From Pseudocercospora fijiensis CIRAD86 (lineage: Eukaryota > Ascomycota > Dothideomycetes > Mycosphaerellales > Mycosphaerellaceae), in contig NW_006921545.1 in the NCBI RefSeq assembly GCF_000340215.1, positions 2,071-66,070 of the forward strand: 64,000 nucleotides of DNA, written 5' to 3'. Shown in pieces: positions 24,254 through 35,256 of the stretch. The translations under genes were made by a program, and so were the position numbers. Position 1 is the first letter of the stretch, and each line of letters starts with the position of its first letter. The notes below the pieces were generated by a model. It saw only the letters and a program-made list of their open reading frames with translations. It was not told the DNA's origin and did not search any database.

Positions 24254-25757
24254 TATCGTAGACCTTAATCTAGCGGGTAGTCTCTTTCGCTATTTCGTAG
24301 ATCGTTACGAGGACCTAAATAGTCTTACCGAGGCTAACGTCGTCGCCTATAATAGCGAACCGAGCGGGAGAGAGTATTATACGCTTAAGGTACGTAGTAC
24401 TAGACACCTACTAAGGCTATAAGCTTAGCCCGTAGTATATAGCCTTAAATCCTAACTTAGTAAAGCCGTCTAGTACGCTTAACGTTTCGGATATAACGCC
24501 GAGCGTAGCGTAGGCGTCCTCGAACGTAGGTACCTTAGCGCTCTTCTAGTTTATAGCGGAGGTAATAAGCGTAAACATCTTACTATCGATAACTAGGATA
24601 CTATCGGTGTTATAGGCGCTAGTACGCTTATTATTAGTGTCTTCGGCGTACCGCTATTAAAAGGCTTATACGTCGCTTACGTTAACCTTAGGTATTATAG
24701 TATCGAACCCTAGGCGCTCGATCTTAGTAGGATCGCTAAATAGCTATAGATATAGATATACGCTACCGGTAGTATTAATAATATTATTAATATAGGTAAT
24801 ACGCGCCTCGTTATTAGTAAAGTTATCTAGGCGTAGGCTAGTCCCTAGATTTATATTACCGCGCTTAGATAAAATATCGAAGGTCTTAAGCGTAGTATCT
24901 AGGTCGGTATTAGCTTATATACGCCGTATCTCCGTAGTAGTAGATCTATCGTAGAGACCCTTCTTAGCGAGGTCTAGTAACTACTCTATAATATTGCCTA
25001 TACGCTCGTCCTACTCCTTAGTGTTTACTCGGCTAGCTTTCGGGTTAATATAGACCGGGGTAGTAGTAGTAGCGACGCGGGAGATCTTTATCGGCTCGAG
25101 TAATAGATTAACCGCGTTATTATTATTATTCTTGTTCTTTATCTTATTATATAGGTATAAGAGTAGTAGTCCTCGATAGAGGTCTTCTCCGTAAATATCT
25201 AGCTCTAGGACTAGGTAGACTAGCTAGAGAGTAGGTCTATAAAGTATAGTAGAAGTGCCTACGAAAAACGTAGGAATATACGCTAGATCTAGCCGATCGA
25301 TTATAGGATCGAGGGAGTCTAGAATAACCTTTATCTTCTATACGGCGCGGATATAGACAAAGGCTATACGCTTTAGGTTGCCCTTAACGGTATCGGGATA
25401 GCGTAGGCCGGAAAGGGCGCGATCTACGACGTCGTCGTCCTCTGCGATAATACTCTTAATCTTAATCTAGCCTTTAGTAAAGCTAGAGATAGTCTTAAGG
25501 ATCTTATTCGGCGTAAGCTAGAGTCGGTAGCTCTACTAGTTACCGTTATCTTTCTCGTCGATATCTATCTTATCGACGTCTTTATTAGGGTCTTGCTCTA
25601 CTATATCGTCTAAACCTTAGGCATCTTCGCTATCGCTAACGTATTCTAATAAAACGGGCTATTTGCCCTTACGCTTAGTCGGTCTAGCCTTGCGGCGAAT
25701 GCCTACTAGGGGTCTAGCGTACTTAGCCGACGCGCTCTCGTATTTACTAAATGTTCG

Positions 25758-26080
25758 CTATAATAACTTAGTACTATTCTAAAGAGGAGAATTAAGAATA
25801 TAGAAACTTTAGGCATATACCTAAATTATAAACCTTCGAAGAAACTTTAGGTACGCACCTATTTAATACGTAGAATAGGTATATACCTAAAGTTTTATCT
25901 TTAGAGTTAACTTAAGGCGTATACCTAAATCGTAGTATTTTAAGGAAACTTTAGGTACGTACCTATTTAACGCGTAGAATAGGTGCATACCTAAAGTTTT
26001 ATCTTTTAAGTAGAATCGATATAACGGTAAAGGAAAAAAAGAATAAAAAAAGGGGGTATACTTAGGCCTATTATACTTAC
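25758..26080 (-). other. SNF2 intron 1 with multiple P2 palindromes
   Basis: 323 bases with donor GTAAGTATA, branch-like AGTACTAAG and acceptor TTATTATAG. Six P2 half-units form two complete long foldbacks with loops of about 16 bases plus single arms (25,804-26,000). Exon 1 before it is exactly 161 codons. Confidence 0.8.
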
Positions 26081-26633
26081 GACGCGATATAAGTAGAAAT
26101 ACTTAAACGCTAGCTCGAGCTTCGTTATTATACGTACGAACTAGTCGCCGACTAGGATCTCTATAGCTCCTACGGTAGTCTCGTTCTTAATAGATCTAGA
26201 GGAGTAGGCGGCTATATAGATACCTTAACTATAGGATAGGGCCGTTGCCGCGCTGCGGGTCTTATCTATAATAGCCTTAAAGCTATTAACGCGACCTTCC
26301 TTAAACCTCTACTCGGCTAGGTTAAGCTTATCTTAGTCTATCTCTATACCGATAGTCTTATCCTACTTAGCTTTAGTTAACTTCTTAGGCGTATTAGCGG
26401 TCTTAGCCTTCTTTAATAGCGATTCTTTCGGGGAAGGATCGCCGAGGCTAAGTAGTAGGGTATACTGCTTCTTAGCAGTAGACGTCGGGGTTTAGGGCGG
26501 GTCGCTTAGCGGACTAGTACCTAATTTGCGCTTACGCGCGCTAGGGATAAGTAGGGAACTTATAGCTACAGTTTTTTCGCGATTATAGTAATATGTTTCT
26601 TTCGAAAATAGTTTAACTATTAGTGTTTTTAAA

Positions 26634-26910
26634 GAAACTTTAGGTGTACACCTATTCTAGTGCTAGTAATAGTAAGTGCTACGGAAGGTTAATATTAATA
26701 TTTAAGTTAAGAAAAGGGAGCAGGTTTGTAAAAGAAGAAAAGTTGTATTGCGTACAGACTACGTATTTGCCGCTAGCGGCATATCCCGCGTCTAATAGCG
26801 ATATTTGCTTTAAACGCTTACCCGTACTAGTATTAAGTAATAGCCTATAAGGTTATATAAGGTTATATAAGGTATAACGTAAGGAAATTTTAGGTACGCA
26901 CCTAAAGTTC
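26634..26910. repeat. P2 palindromes in the divergent promoter region
   Basis: Between the SNF2 start (26,563) and the plus-strand ORF start (26,939). A P2 unit at 26,636-26,653 keeps CA and TG (AGGTGTACACCT), which shows the unmutated palindrome core. A second unit (AGGTACGCACCT) lies at 26,891-26,902. A direct repeat 'AAGGTTATAT' is near 26,860. A 68-codon open frame here (26,644-26,850) has no support as a gene. Both genes could be driven from this region. Confidence 0.6.
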
Positions 26911-26938
26911 TATTAAACGCTTATTATTACTACTTACT

Positions 26939-28558
26939 ATAACAACCTTATACTACTATCTAATTAAGGCGAGGATATTATTCTCCGAACTGTCGATCGA
27001 GCTAAAGGATCAAATCCTACGCTACCTAGTAAACGTTAGGTATAGAGACTATAAAGTCTAGGTTGCTTATAACTATAGTATAGATAGGGAGCAGTAGATA
27101 CAATATAAGCGCTAGCCGGTAGGGTTCGGTATCGATAGTTAGACTCGAACTATCGCGTAGGATTAGATATATATAGCGGTCCTAGTCGCTCTCTATATTA
27201 ACGGTAGTCCCGAATTGCGACCCTTATTATATATACCTATACTTACTAACTACGGCGACGAAGCGGTTCGGATAGTAATAGCGAGTATGCGGCCTAGTCT
27301 CCGGTTTAGCGAGGTCGTAATTAAGACGAAGTCGGATCCTCCTTTGCCTATTAAGAAGCGCAAACGCTACTTCTCGTTGTTGCCGGTACGGAGTTTAACG
27401 ATATATATCCGTATACTCTCGATTATATAGGGTAGTTGCTTACTACCTTATTATCCTTAGCGGCTAGCGCCGACGCCCGAGAATATACTATAGGAGACGT
27501 CTTATAAGGTATTAATTAATGCGAGTAGCTATAATAATAGTAGGCCTAGCACGATAGTACAATTGTTAGCCGTATTTAGACCGCTATATAGTCTCGGGAA
27601 TAACCTTTACCTATACGACAAAGAACGTAGTTAAAGGAGGCTCGACGAATATATTAACTTAAGCTCGGAGAGTATACTAAGGCAGTAGTCGCGATCTATA
27701 TACGACTAATTGCTATTCGTTAAGCACCTAGTAGACAACCTCTACTTAAGTTATTATAATATATTCTTCGGGTATCGTAGCTCGGCGTTAGTACCTCTAC
27801 GACTCTACGACGTCGCCCTCGTATATTTCCGGTTTATATAGACCTTACGTTCTAGACTCTATAATGTACGAGATAAGGATCGGCGGTAGTTAAAAGACGT
27901 ATAGCAAAGTGCGGATAGATTAGCAGTATATACTAGATTTTGCTTAATATCGGTCGCACTTATATACGGCGGTTTTATATATAATATTCTAGTTTCTCGC
28001 GCGGCGTAGCTACGGTCGCCGGATTATAGGAAGCACTAGTATTTGTATTAGATTGTTACTAATCTAGGTAATAAGAATAAAGGTATATTTAGCCTTAAGC
28101 GTTATACTCGGTATAGACTCGATAAGAAAACTTAGCTATCGATATAGTATCGCTTCTTAGTTTATTACTATCTACCGGACTTTAACGTTACGATAGCGGA
28201 TATTAAGGCGCTTCGCTATAACCTTAAACTGCTATATAGCGAGATAGAGTACGAGATCGGAATCGGGGCATTTAACCTCGAAGGTAACGTTAAAGTCTTA
28301 GGAACGATTATATATTAGTAGCGCTATAGTATCGCCTACCTAGCGAACGACATAGTAGACATAACTCTAATCGAACTTCTAAAGGGGGAGGAGGCGTACG
28401 ATAACGATATTACGCTCGTCGTACTATAGCGACTAAGTATAGCGAAGGAACGCGAGCTACTAGTAATAGAAGAGGGTACGGCTACTCTACGTAAAGTATC
28501 GATAGAGGAAGAGAACCCGACGCTACTTAAAGGTAATATTCTTAGATTAGGTATATAA
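26939..28558 (+). pseudogene. 540-codon unknown ORF relic (B1)
   Basis: The family is not recognised. One plus-strand frame runs from ATA (mutated ATG) at 26,939 to TAA at 28,556-28,558 with no frameshift. The B2 copy has exactly the same 1,620 bases once its transposon insertion is removed. The N-terminus has an F-box-like Leu pattern (FSELSIELKDQILRYL, about residues 15-30), a weak hint only. A Lys/Arg patch (IKKRKRYF, about residue 138) could be a nuclear signal. The C-terminal half is rich in Tyr and Leu and ends with Glu-rich helices. It is transcribed away from the SNF2 gene across a ~375-base region, so the two may be co-regulated. Confidence 0.6.
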
Positions 28559-29262
28559 TACTACGATTATAGAAACAGTCTCCGCAATATTAAATTATAT
28601 AAATAATTATATAAGCATATAAATAAGTAACAACGTCTTTATTTAATTAATTATAGTCCTTCTAGCTTATACAACTACGTAATAATTTCGTTACTTAAGT
28701 AGTTAACTATATAAAGAATTTAGGGCCTATTAAGTAAAGTTAGTCTACCTCGTTATCGTCCTCGATAACCCTATAGTATATATAAGGGTTAAGAGCCACA
28801 GTAATCTATATATTAAGTAGACAGTATAATAGAATATCTAGCGGTATTCTATAGCTCCGAGTAAATGTAGATCGCTATATATAGTAGTAGAGAACGCCTC
28901 TTCCGAGATACTAATTTCCGACTTTATAGGTCGAGATTTCTACCTATACTACGAGGCTCTATCTCTAATAGTATAGTATAGCTTCCGAATAAAGAGAGGT
29001 TAGTACTATATAGCAATTTTGTTATTCTAAGCATATAGAACAATAATAGTATAATAGAATCCTACTATTCTCGACGCTAGTCTAGCAAAGTCGACAAAGT
29101 AATAAACCTAGATTATACGCTATTATATATAATAGGCTATCTGTTTATTTAGTGCTACGCTAGTCGCTCGCTATTTAATCTTATTTAAGCGCTATCTACT
29201 TAGTTAACCGGCCTATATCTACTTATTTAACTATACGATTAAATATTGTAGAGACTATATAT
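28559..29262. other. AT-rich intergenic region
   Basis: No coding frame recognised. Rich in ATATAA/TTAATTAA and conserved between B1 and B2. Confidence 0.5.
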
Positions 29263-29332
29263 AAATAAAGGAACTTTAGGTATATACCTATTCTACGTAT
29301 TAAATAGGTGCGTACCTAAAGTTTCTTTATTT
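29263..29332. repeat. P2 foldback, isolated copy
   Basis: A ~70-base element with near-perfect arms (AAATAAAGGAACTTTAGG at the left, its inverse at the right). Each arm contains the inner palindrome AGGT(RYRY)ACCT, around a loop TATTCTACGTATTAAATA. The B2 copy is at 62,692-62,760. This is the cleanest example of a complete P2 element outside an intron. Confidence 0.8.
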
Positions 29333-29400
29333 ATATACACTTATTATATAACTACGGTTTTAGGCGTACGCCCGAAGTTTTTGCTATTGTTAGCGCTATC

Positions 29401-30181
29401 TAGTAGCCGTATTAAGCGGCAGCTATGCCTAGTATTCGGCTAGCCTTACCTTACTATTTCGCGACGGAATCTACTCGTCGTTATCGTCGTCGTCGGCAGA
29501 CGCAGAGTTACTATTATCTAGCCCTCTTAGTCGCTAAATCTGTCGTATCGCTATAAAGCAGTTAATAAGATCTTCGCTAATCCTCTACTATCCTTAATTA
29601 TAGAGTAGATTAGGAGTATAGCGGTATATTATATAAAGTTAGTTCTTCTTGTTTACGGTACTAACGAGCGACTAATGCTATAGGATAGTACTATTCTAGA
29701 TAAGGTTACTCGCGCTAACTAGGACGGCGGCTACCTACTTTACCTAGTATTAACTAGTAGTGCCGGGTATTTTCTTCTATCGAACGGCTTAATAGATTTT
29801 GCTTTTATCGTATACTAGGAGAATGCGTATCTAATTCATTATATAACGCCCTATACTACGCTTAAACTGTTACGTAATATTTAGGTAATCCCGACTAAGT
29901 AAGGCAAGTACGTCGAAATAGTACCTCGCCTACCTACGCTATAGTCGGCGTTCCTAGCTATTACGGCGAAAACCGTCGTCCTAGTTAAAGAGTAGCTAAA
30001 GGCGGGTTTGCTAGATAGCGGTAAATAAGGTAAAGCCGCCTTCTATAGCGTTACTACTACCGCCCTAGGCGACGACAATATTAGGTCTCCTGCCTATTAT
30101 CCGATATACAAGGTCGTACGAAAAGCTATAGAGACCGGCTCTCTCTTTATCGGTAACTTCCTCTAAGAAGAAGCAGCGTAA
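29401..30181 (+). pseudogene. ~260-codon unknown ORF relic (B1)
   Basis: Not recognised. From about 29,570 to TAA at 30,179-30,181 one plus-strand frame is protein-like (for example YLLYLVLTSSAGYFLL, about residues 105-120). The start is uncertain; a surviving ATG at 29,425 is in another frame. Codon 30,164-30,166 is TAA here but CGA (Arg) in B2 at 63,592-63,594, a clear CG-to-TA change that made a stop. Confidence 0.45.
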
Positions 30182-30229
30182 CCGTACCTAATCCCCTAGA
30201 CGCTTATCGGGCTTTAAGAGTATATAGAG

Positions 30230-31110
30230 TATATAGCTAGTATAGCGGTATCTATATACCTAGCTTAATCGCTAAAGCGCCCGTTTAACGATACCTACGT
30301 ACTAATCCGAGTTGTTATCCTCTTCCGAATCGTTATCCTTACGCTCCCTATACGCTACTCGATACGTTTAGTAGGCGGTAATAAGTTAGTCGATCGTCTC
30401 CTTTATATAGCTATAGAAAGCTTACTCTAGCCTTCCCGAACCGGTAGCTTAGAGCTAGCTACGGAGGAAGTCGGTAGTATAGGCGGTCTACTAGAGCGCG
30501 GTAGTATAGAAGCGTAGTTAAACCTAGTTAAAGAGATCGGCTAGGAGCTAGGCGGCGTACGTAGTACGAAGGCTTACTATAATATTTAAACCCCGACGAC
30601 TTCCTTTCTACTCTCTATCGCCTGCGCCTAACTAGTCGTAACGATTATAAGAGAGTCTATACTTTATACTAAAGGAACTACTATTATAGGTCGTAGTTAG
30701 TAAGTCGAATAGTATATTAAGCATTGCCGACGTAGAGGCTTCCTTAACGGCGCGGATTATACGATCGAGTTAGACGGTATTTACGCCTACGTTAACGGAC
30801 CTTTACGAAAGGACTATATATATTACAAAGAGCTAGCGGTTTAACTATAAACGTATAAAGTCGACGACGTACTTACTCTTAAGTACGAAGAAAGGCTAGT
30901 AAGTGCGACGCCCGTTTACTCCCTCGGTTAGGCTTAGGCGAGTTATAGGTAGATTAGGCTAATAGAGTAGGTCTTAGTAAGTACGAACCTCTCCTCGTAT
31001 ACTAAAGGGAATAGTACTCGAGGCGTAGCTATCTAGCGTATTATACGCCTATATAATTTCCGCTTTAAAGGCGTCTAAGATACGAGCTCGGCGAAATATA
31101 GTATCTCGGG
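30230..31110 (-). pseudogene. Unknown minus-strand ORF relic (B1)
   Basis: Not recognised. The minus strand reads with low stop density from about 31,110 to about 30,230 and ends in an acidic segment (KDNDSEEDNNSD). The start overlaps the start of the plus-strand relic that follows, so the two may be divergent, or one reading is wrong. Confidence 0.4.
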
Positions 31111-32700
31111 CAATAAGGGAAGTAACGGCAGCTACCTAGTCGATAGTAGACTAGGAGAATATAAGAAGCGGTAGTATTAACTAACTAAAAATAGGTTCTA
31201 CCGTTCGGTTAATAGACGCGAAGAGATCCTTCGATATATTATATCCTTAGAAGAAGCCGATACTACTAAGCCGCTCTACGGACTTACGGAGTAGTTTGCC
31301 TCGAATACTATAAGCCTCTTATATACCGAACTACTAGTATACTTAAGGATACTCGATATTAAGGCCGCTAGTCTTCGTAATACTATAGGCTGTCCGGTAA
31401 AGGGCGATAAGTAGAGATACTACTACGTCTTCGACTACTAGTCTAGTAGGGATATCTTCCTACGCGAGGTCGAACTAAGCGCGGTCTATATTACGATATA
31501 TAGGGTTAAACTAGCGCTCGAGGGACTAATCGAGGAGTTCTTTAAGCTCTAGGGGAGTCTATACCTCTAGACGGATTTTAGTCCTATACTATATAATAAC
31601 TAGTTCTATACGCCGCTAATATATATCTAAGTCTCGACGTAACCGACGTTCGATACCCTACTATAAACAATATAGTTATAGTATAGCTACGTCGACTATA
31701 GGGTCTTAATTTGCCGATAGCGGATCTATAATATCGTAAGAGATTTTACTAACGTTACGATTATTGCCTTCTACGCCTTATTTCTATCGAGTATATACGC
31801 GATTATATACTTACTAGAAGGATAGGGGATAATATACGAGCACTCGAGAAGGATAAGTATCGCGAAGTATAGGAATAAGGATAGTATTAACAAAGTAAGC
31901 CTGTTTACGCTTGTTTATATAATAGCGACGTTACCGGTCGATCTTCCGATTTCGATTCGCTTTAAGGAGTAGAAGGTTAGGGAAGAAGAGGTACGTATTA
32001 AATCTAGAAGTATCGAGTCTAGTCGCGATCCGTATATACTTATAGCGTTCGGGTCGTATCGGAGAGTAGCCTACTAGCATATACTACTCGTAAGTAATAG
32101 TCTTTATAAAGCGAGGCGTATAGAATAACCGAATACCGGCTCTATAGGTCGCAAGTAAGGTTATAGGGAGGAGAAGTGCGTTAATATCCTAGTATCGAGT
32201 AATATAAAATAGCTAATTAGTAGATATAAGGTACGACTTCTCGAGTAATAGGACCGTAGAAGGTACCCCGTTAACCTACCTAGCGAGGAGTCTACGCTAG
32301 TCGACGCCTCGGAGCTACTCGTATATATATATCGGAAGCTTGCTATACTCTACGACGTACGCAAGTATATCTAGGAGCTAGTAAAGTTAACTTTAGGCGA
32401 AGGTAGCGGTAGTACCCTTAGCAATAAATTCTACGAGTATAACTTTAGATAGTATCGGCTCCTCTTCTTCCGCGTCTATATCCTAGTCTTAGGAATACTT
32501 ATAAGAGTAACTATCTACGGCGAGCGCTTAGTAAAGTACTATCCGACTATAAGGGGTCGATATAATAGATAGGTTATCTAGTTCCTCGTTAGAATTAACC
32601 CTAGCGTCGCTACTCGAAGGACTACTTAAATCCGATTAGATTAAACTACTAGTTGCCGAAGATACTCGCGAGCTTTTAAGCGTAACGTCGCTATTATCGT
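31109..32700 (+). pseudogene. Unknown plus-strand ORF relic (B1)
   Basis: Not recognised. A protein-like plus-strand frame (for example FFKLQGSLYLQTDFSP after reversal) continues for about 500 codons and becomes Arg/Gln/Ser-rich past 32,640. The in-frame repeat region at 33,031-33,640 is in a different phase, so an intron or a frameshift lies between, or they are separate genes. Confidence 0.4.
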
Positions 32701-33030
32701 CTTAACCCTACCGACCTCGCGGTAGCGTAAGTCGTAGCGGTAGTAGGGGTTCTAGTAAGGTAGGGCGTAGGTTACGCCCTCTAGGATTTAGCCGGATACG
32801 TAGTAGAAGCCTACGTTATAGCTACGATAGGTAAGCTCTAGGACGAGGCCTTTATAAGCTCTCTCTTAAATTAGACCTAGTAATGCTATCTCTTAATCTA
32901 GACGGGCTTCGCCTTAAGCTAGGGCTAGGAATGCTATTTCTAGAATTAGACTTAGATATACTCGCGCTTGCGATCGGTCGACTACGCCGTACCGAGGCTA
33001 GTAGTTAATTCGTCCCGTCTCTTAAAGTAG

Positions 33031-33308
33031 GTAACGAGGGGCTCTCTAGAATAGGAGGGAAGGAGAGACTTCTTCGAGAAGTCGGCGAAGTAGGTTAAGT
33101 AGCGGACTTCGAAGCTAGTAATAGGGGAGAATAAGCTACGCTTACTTAGGAGTCTAGCTTAGGCGGCGTCGTAGGTAACGAGGGGCTCTTTAGAATAGAA
33201 GGGAAAGAGAGACTTCTTTAAGGAGTCGGCGAAGCAGGTTAAGTAGCAGACTTCGAAGCTAGTAATAGGGAAGAATAAGCTACGCTTCCTTAGGAGTTAG
33301 GCTTAGGC
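33031..33308 (+). repeat. Two tandem 144-base units
   Basis: Units start at 33,031 and 33,175 (GTAACGAGGGGCTCT). 144 is 48 codons, so the reading frame is kept through both and into the following 30-base array. Confidence 0.85.
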
Positions 33309-33640
33309 GGCGTCGCTAGTATAGAAGCTAGCGGGGAAGGCGTCGCTAGTATAGAAGCTAGCTAGGAAGGCGTCGCTAGTATAGAAGCTAGCACGGGAGG
33401 TATCGCTAGTATAGAAGCTAGCTAGGGAGGTATCGCTAGTATAGAAGCTAGCTAGGGAGGTATCGCTAGTATAGAAGCTAGCGCGGGAGATATCGCTAGT
33501 ATAGAAGCTAGCGCGGGAGGTATCGCTAGTATAGAAGCTAGCGCGGGAGGTATCGCTAGTATAGAAGCTAGCGCGGGAGGTATCGCTAGTATAGAAGCTA
33601 GCGTAGGAGGTATCGCTAGTATAGAAGCTAGCGCTAGTAG
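33306..33640 (+). repeat. Eleven tandem 30-base units (10-residue repeat)
   Basis: Units of 'GGTATCGCTAGTATAGAAGC' plus ten bases. In the frame shared with the 144-base units they read GIASIEASAG, with only the last three residues varying. After the last unit the frame continues into a basic region. It looks like a low-complexity domain of a former protein; a CRISPR is ruled out because there are no spacers. Confidence 0.9.
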
Positions 33641-34643
33641 GGATTGTACTATAGCGGACGAAGAGGGTCTAGTAGCTATCGGAGCGGGGCGGTAAACTAT
33701 TCTACGTAGGGTAAGAGGACCTATATACGAAGGGAGAGTATTAGATAGGTATACTAGTTAAGTGCTATCTATTTTAGGGAGAAGGGGACGTAGAGGAGCC
33801 CGCCGAATAGCTAACCGAGGCTAGTCGTAGATAGGGATAGCCTATACGATCGATTATTAAATAATAGACGTAGAAGTGCTATCCCTTAGAGTAGAGCTAG
33901 CGGCGTTAGCTCTAGTAAATTAATCGACTACCGCGATAACATCGTCGATCTCGAGCTAGTTAATATAGGTAGCGAGGAGCTATAGCCTATCTCTAGTATT
34001 TATACGCGGCGCTATCTATAAAGAGAGCGGTAGTAGTCGTAGTACTAGGAGAAGTAGCCGTCCCTAACTAGCCGAATAGTGCTAACTCTAGAGTATTTAA
34101 CTACCTACTACGCCTATTTAGCTATAAAGTAGAGGGTTAATATAGGGGATAGGTTAGGTAGCCGAGGAGGTAGACGATATAGCGGCTAGATATAGTAGTA
34201 GCGTAGACGAAGAAGATACTACGACTAGGTCTTACTCGGCTTACTATACTTTCTTCTAGGCTCGTCGTAGAGCCGTACTTACTAACTTCCTCGCGGTACG
34301 TTCGGCCTTCTTCTTCCGCTCTTCCTCTTTAGTACCGAGTAGCTTACGCTATCCTTTAGGCAGCATCGTATTAATTCCGTTAATAGCGGAGGGCAAAGCT
34401 TATATATAAGCCGCGCTAATAAGTATAGAATTCGAGGAGGTAGTAGTTCTATCTCGCGGAAACTACTAATACTAGAAAGGGCTACCCCTTTCTAGCGATG
34501 CATTTTGTATATAAGAGAGCAAGGAATAGTAGCGTAGTATATTTTGCGTATAAAGCAGTACATATAAGCAGGTTCGTATACTACCTACGGCCTTCCCGTA
34601 GACGTTACAAAACCTAAAGTCTAGCAATTAAAGGACACCGTAA
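33641..34643. other. Unassigned region, coding-like on both strands
   Basis: The plus reading continues from the 30-base array as Arg/Gly-rich sequence to about 33,840. Near 34,270-34,366 the minus strand begins with a surviving ATG (34,364-34,366) followed by a Lys/Glu/Arg-rich stretch (KEEERKKKAERTAR), which could be the start of a minus-strand gene. Not resolved. Confidence 0.35.
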
Positions 34644-34713
34644 ACAACTTAAAACTTTAGGTACGCACCTAAAACTAGGCGTTTTAGGTATGTACTAAAA
34701 GTTTTAAGTTGTT
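34644..34713. repeat. P2 foldback at the B1/C1 boundary
   Basis: Arms AACAACTTAAAACTTTAGGT and its inverse to 34,713, with inner AGGTACGCACCT. It is 14-18 bases from the start of block C1. Confidence 0.8.
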
Positions 34714-35174
34714 CCTCTATCGGACCGTAGGATAAGTAAACCTAAAGAGTATTACTAGTAGGTCTGTTATTAAAGGTAAAAGTCCTTACTAGGCGATAGG
34801 CGGAGTAATACGAGATACGGGGTAAGGTTCGTAGTAGCCTTCCGTAATAGCGAAGGAAGGCTATTTAATTAGATAGTTAGCTAGGTTCTAATAATGTTTA
34901 ATTAATATCGGGCAGATAGGTTAGCTAGATTTCGGGAAAGGGTACCTCGTATACTTAATATAAGACTAAAAGTATAGCTAAGAAGATAGGTAAATCCCTA
35001 CTTACGGAACCGGAGGGTAAGGGATAGGGGAATACGTACCCCGTATATTTCTTAACTAGAAGCGCTCCGTCGCGTTCTAACGGAGCGAGGGCCGTATCGC
35101 TAGTTATAGCTAATTAGCTAGACGTAGGCGCGGTCGAGATACGACTTAGAATGCGAACGCCTTCTTGCTTTAAT

Positions 35175-35256
35175 GTTTCTTAAGCGCTTCGTCGTATCCT
35201 AGTAAAGCGGCTTACTAACTAGAAGCGCTTCGTCGCATCCTAACGAAGCGGCTTAA
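35175..35256. repeat. Two ~41-base units at the helicase 3' end (C1)
   Basis: Unit AAGCGCTTCGTCG..GAAGCGGCTTACTAACTAG, itself partly palindromic. C2 has two (37,934-38,015) and C3 has five, so copy number varies. Confidence 0.8.

Larger units (their letters stand above)
20378..26563 (-). pseudogene. SNF2-family ATPase/helicase relic (B1), 4 introns
   Basis: A SNF2-type DNA translocase of about 1,829 codons, read from ATA (mutated ATG) at 26,563 to TAA at 20,378-20,380. Exons: 26,563-26,081, 25,757-24,254, 24,089-22,670, 22,569-21,458, 21,348-20,378; the phases of all five join correctly. Motif I reads GDDVSLGKTIQ (Gly restored: GDDVGLGKTIQ) at 24,320-24,347, about residue 632. Motif II is DEGY (ancestral DEGH) at 23,389-23,400, about residue 893. 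Motif III 'SAT' is near 23,315. Motif VI reads SGRLYRIG, then a mutated Gln, near 22,105-22,135, about residue 1,282. The motif I-II spacing is longer than in typical SNF2 proteins. The N-terminus is Lys/Ser-rich. Such ATPases remodel nucleosomes or move on DNA; this copy is dead from many RIP stops. Confidence 0.88.
20131..34726 (+). repeat. Segmental duplication block B, copy 1
   Basis: Direct, collinear copy of 53,205-64,000; position 64,000 corresponds to about 30,571, so the part beyond that cannot be tested here. Contains the SNF2 relic, the 540-codon ORF and further unknown ORFs, and a second palindrome family (P2) that I do not find in block A. Confidence 0.93.

Noticed and set aside
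26644..26850. 68-codon open frame on plus
   Set aside because: It lies in the divergent promoter region over P2 sequence, and the aligned B2 region is not fully open.
26939..28558. Assignment of the 540-codon ORF to a Starship-associated DUF family or an F-box protein
   Set aside because: Only general length and a weak Leu pattern support it. I see no tyrosine-recombinase captain gene and cannot run a profile search.
33306..33640. CRISPR-like regular array
   Set aside because: Units are contiguous 30-mers without variable spacers and stay in a coding frame; the host is a eukaryote.
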